This document shows, piece after piece, positions 61,976-64,000 of a DNA stretch of 64,000 nt. A program made the position numbers and the translations under genes. The DNA lies in contig CAVZTA010000004.1 of NCBI GenBank assembly GCA_963778025.1, positions 1-64,000 of the forward strand. Direction: 5' to 3'. A model generated the notes under the pieces. That model worked only from the letters and a program-made list of their open reading frames with translations, was not told the DNA's origin and made no database searches. Position 1 is the stretch's first letter, and the number at the start of each line of letters is the position of its first letter. Source of the DNA: CAVZTA01 sp963778025. GTDB taxonomy: Bacteria; Chloroflexota; Limnocylindria; Limnocylindrales; CSP1-4.

Positions 61976-62095
61976 TCAGGCGAACGCGACGTGAGCCACG
62001 ATGCCGAGGGTCGTGAGGACGAGCACGAGGATCAGGAAGATGGTGGGCAGGACGCCGTTGGCGTCGCTCTGGAAGGTCCCGCTGTAGGCGGTCAC
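61976..62095 (-). CDS. Single-span membrane microprotein (39 residues)
   Basis: This gene is below usual length cut-offs. It begins GTG, giving MTAYSGTFQSDANGVLPTIF and then LILVLVLTTLGIVAHVAFA, a short polar head followed by one membrane helix. AAAGGAG lies 9 nt before the GTG, the terminator hairpin lies just beyond its stop, and its composition is clearly protein-like. No family is recognised. It may be a subunit or modulator of a membrane complex. Confidence 0.6.
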   Translation of the reverse strand: MTAYSGTFQSDANGVLPTIFLILVLVLTTLGIVAHVAFA

Positions 62096-62362
62096 CGGAC
62101 GGCTCCTTTCGTGGCGATCGGTGGTGTCGGTCGGTCGATGTCGATGGCGTCAGTCTCGCGCGCCGATCCCGCCGTCCCCACGGACGTCCGCCGCCGGGCG
62201 CACGACCACGAACGCCCGCGACCTCGATGGACGGATGACGACCCGTCGGCCCTGCTCGTCGTCAGCCGTTCCCCACGGGACGGACACGCGCGAACGACGA
62301 TCGGTCGGCGTTCGACGTGCCGGATGTGACCGCTGTGACCCTCGTGGCGGTCCCGGTCGGGT
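62096..62362. other. Gap of about 270 bp
   Basis: Between the microprotein and the Ala-rich protein gene I see only SD and promoter sequence of the microprotein and no convincing gene or repeat. Confidence 0.4.
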
Positions 62363-63243
62363 TCAGGCCTCCAGGTCGCGATGCCAGTCGCCGCGCTCCG
62401 CGTCCTGGCCTTCGGCGGCCACCGTGCCCGCGGCGACAGCCTCGCGCGCATCGGCGTTGAGCCGCTCGCCGGCGGCCGCCGCCGTCGAGGCACGCCTTCG
62501 ACGCGATCTCCCCGATCGCCCCCGGACTGGCGTGCGCCGGGAGGAGCTTCGGCGTGCCCGAGTCGGCCGCGCCCCGGAGCCGGATGCCGCGCGCCGCGAG
62601 CTGCTCCTGCGCCCGCTCGGCGAGCCGCCGGCCCTGGGCCTGGAGGCGCGCTCGTCGGCCGGCCCCGCGATCCGGGTCGAGGAGCCACGTTCCGGCGGCC
62701 GCCGCCGCGGCACCGACCGCCAGTCCGACCGCGAGCCGGCCGCTGCGTCCGCGGGCATAGCCGCGCTCGAACGCGCGGTCGTAGCGCTCCTCGTCCGTGC
62801 CCGGCCAGCGGCGCTCGAGGCGCCGGACCACATCGTCGAGGGGTGCCCCGTCGGTCACCCGGGCGGTCGCGTCGCGCAGCGTCGCCGCCAGGTCGTCCGA
62901 GGTCCGGAGCGACGCCGAGCGGAGATCCTCGACGCGTCCGCCGGCCGACCGCGCCGTCGCGCGACCGGCCTTGCCGGCGTCATCGACCGCGTCGCCCAGG
63001 CGTTCACGGAGGGCGTCGGCGAGGTCCGCGATCCGCTCCAGCAGCGTGCCGGCTGCATCTGTGGCGCTGTCGGCGATCGCCGAGCCGGCTGAGCCGGCCG
63101 CGTCGCTGACGCGTTGACGCGGCGTGCTCCAACCCGGAGCCGATGGCGTCCGCGACCTCGCCCGCGGTCGAGCCTGCCGTGTCGGCGACCTCGGTGACGG
63201 TATCGGTGGCGTTCGTGCGGATGCGATCGAGGAGCGTGGGCAT
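62363..63243 (-). CDS. Ala-rich helical repeat protein with one membrane helix, at least two frameshifts
   Basis: Read across frames it is about 290 residues. The N-terminus MPTLLDRIRTNATDTVTEVA and DTAGSTAGEVADAIGSGLEH is followed, after a break near 63115, by SDAAGSAGSAIADSATDAAG and long amphipathic helices. Then come LRDATARVTDGAPLDDVVRRLERRWPGTDEER and a glycine/alanine membrane segment (GRLAVGLAVGAAAAAAGTWLL). After a further break near 62490 it ends AEGQDAERGDWHRDLEA. The 11-residue-like Ala/Thr/Asp repeats recall YtxH/LEA-type stress proteins. AGGAGG lies 7 nt before the ATG at 63243. Function unknown. Confidence 0.55.
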
Positions 63244-63395
63244 GGTCATCCCTCCTGGCAGCGGGTCACGCGAACCATGCCTCATCGAGCCTGCTTGCGA
63301 TGAGCGCGACGCACCCGCCCGCGTAGCGCATGTGTTGCAGTCGCGGACGGGACGGTCGGAGCGGGCCGCACCAAAGCGACTATAGAAATCAGCAG

Positions 63396-63424
63396 TTGAC
63401 AAAAGAGAAAGCCGGCTTTACAAA
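63396..63424 (+). promoter_or_regulatory. Consensus promoter with palindrome in its spacer
   Basis: TTGACA (63396-63401), 17 bp, TACAAA (63419-63424) is the best sigma70-type promoter in the window and lies in a locally A-rich patch. The spacer contains AAAGCCGGCTTT (63408-63419), a perfect 12-bp palindrome that a regulator could occupy to block initiation. The DUF2089 start is 51 bp downstream. Confidence 0.65.
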
Positions 63425-63474
63425 AGGAAACGTCCACCGCGACAACGCATCACTCCAACGGAGGGACCGACCGC

Positions 63475-63921
63475 GTGCCCCACGACGTCATCGCCACGTG
63501 CCCCGTCTGCAGCGGCGAGCTCGCGGTCACCCGCCTTCGCTGCTCCAGCTGCGGCACGACGATCGACGGCGAGTTCAACGTCGGGCGGTTCAGCCGGCTG
63601 ACCAAGGACCAGCAGGTGATCCTGATGAGCTTCCTGCGCTCGCGCGGGAACCTCCGGGACATGGAGCGAGAGCTCGGCATCAGCTACCCGACGGTCCGGG
63701 CACGGGTCGAGGCGCTCGTTCGCGTGCTCGGCTTCGGACCGCGGGATGCCGCGGCGGACACGGACGACGACGCCGGCGCGGACGGCGCCGTGGCGACCGC
63801 CACGGCGATGGCCGATGCCGTGGCCAGCGGACGGCGCGAGATCCTCGAGCGCCTGTCCCGGAAGGAGATGAGCGCCGAGGAGGCCGCGACGGCCATCCGG
63901 GAGCTCGGGAGGACCCGATGA
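63475..63921 (+). CDS. DUF2089 family HTH-zinc-ribbon protein
   Basis: A 148-residue protein. The N-terminal zinc ribbon is CPVCSGELAVTRLRCSSCGTTIDGEF (two C-x2-C knuckles). It leads into FSRLTKDQQVILMSFLRSRGNLRDMERELGISYPTVRARVEALVRVLGF, a sigma-70 region 4-like HTH. A disordered Asp/Ala stretch and a C-terminal helix pair (ILERLSRKEMSAEEAATAIREL) end it; the last is the motif often shared with SHOCT-like oligomerisation modules. It is probably a transcription regulator of the genes behind it. GTG at 63475 has GGAGGG about 9 nt upstream. Confidence 0.85.
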   Translation: MPHDVIATCPVCSGELAVTRLRCSSCGTTIDGEFNVGRFSRLTKDQQVILMSFLRSRGNLRDMERELGISYPTVRARVEALVRVLGFGPRDAAADTDDDAGADGAVATATAMADAVASGRREILERLSRKEMSAEEAATAIRELGRTR

Positions 63922-64000
63922 ACAGCACGCTGGAGGGCACCGACGTGATGGTGCGCGAGATCCCGTTCCGCGCGGACGGCGAGGTCCGGATCAGCCTCGC
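63918..64000 (+). CDS. Unidentified gene, 3' truncated by the window edge
   Basis: The frame MNSTLEGTDVMVREIPFRAD then GEVRISLA overlaps the DUF2089 stop (ATGA) and runs off the window. In other genomes DUF2089 genes are often followed by a DUF4097-type beta-repeat protein; the visible 27 residues, with alternating hydrophobics, would fit but do not prove this. Confidence 0.5.
   Translation, partial: MNSTLEGTDVMVREIPFRADGEVRISL

Overview
The window is a 64 kb, very GC-rich (roughly 70% or more by eye), gene-dense bacterial chromosome segment. It carries no rRNA, tRNA, CRISPR array, phage gene or recognisable transposase. Gene content (SpoIID/LytB protein, GAF/PAS NarL-type sensor kinase, Dpp-type ABC importer, several ABC-2 exporters, DUF2089, DUF4396, SatD/DUF3307), GTG/TTG starts, overlapping ATGA/TGATG junctions and a mixture of leaderless and Shine-Dalgarno (SD) genes fit a high-GC Terrabacteria lineage. 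Chloroflexota (Limnocylindria-like) is my best guess and Actinomycetota the alternative; neither is proven from the window.

Layout. 1-3.3 kb: 5'-truncated flavin oxidoreductase, a lactate dehydrogenase remnant, and SatD running in frame into DUF3307. 3.4-13.4 kb: small-molecule genes (LysE exporter, cupin, aminotransferase, kinase-like protein, CocE-type hydrolase, DUF4396 behind a metal-operator-like palindrome, crcB-DUF190, NUDIX, PhzF, sarcosine-type oxidase). 13.9-20.8 kb: a complete dipeptide/nickel-type ABC import operon plus a DinB-like gene. 21-25.9 kb: aquaporin, zinc-ribbon microprotein, ABC exporter, SpoIID. 26-34 kb: secreted lysozyme-like protein, RidA, ABC exporter with a serine hydrolase, cupin/phosphotransferase, PLP enzyme, tag glycosylase. 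34.2-37.1 kb: a four-gene ABC operon with its own HTH regulator and palindromic operator. 37.8-47.3 kb: cupredoxin, membrane protein, a sensor kinase of about 2,250 residues (7 GAF + 6 PAS), a lone receiver and a NarL regulator. 47.5-53.9 kb: microprotein, GreA fused to a GIY-YIG-like domain, lipoprotein hydrolase, DUF72, DEAD helicase, YbaK. 54-64 kb: ABC exporter, secreted caspase-fold candidate, HTH-nuclease-like protein, MFS exporter with regulator, MBL hydrolase, Ala-rich envelope-type protein and DUF2089.

Non-coding structure is the less ordinary part. There are paired REP-like repeats at 13.4-13.7, 37.5 and 57.2-58.5 kb, two copies of a roughly 205-bp element with inverted ends (37.2 and 45.7 kb), hairpin clusters between convergent genes (4.2 and 53.9 kb), and many genes with a TANNNT hexamer 5-8 nt before the start codon.

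Caution: about 25 single-base frameshifts interrupt otherwise well-conserved genes. They occur in genes of unrelated function, which points to assembly or read error more than to gene decay. Coordinates of frameshifted genes here span the whole inferred gene.
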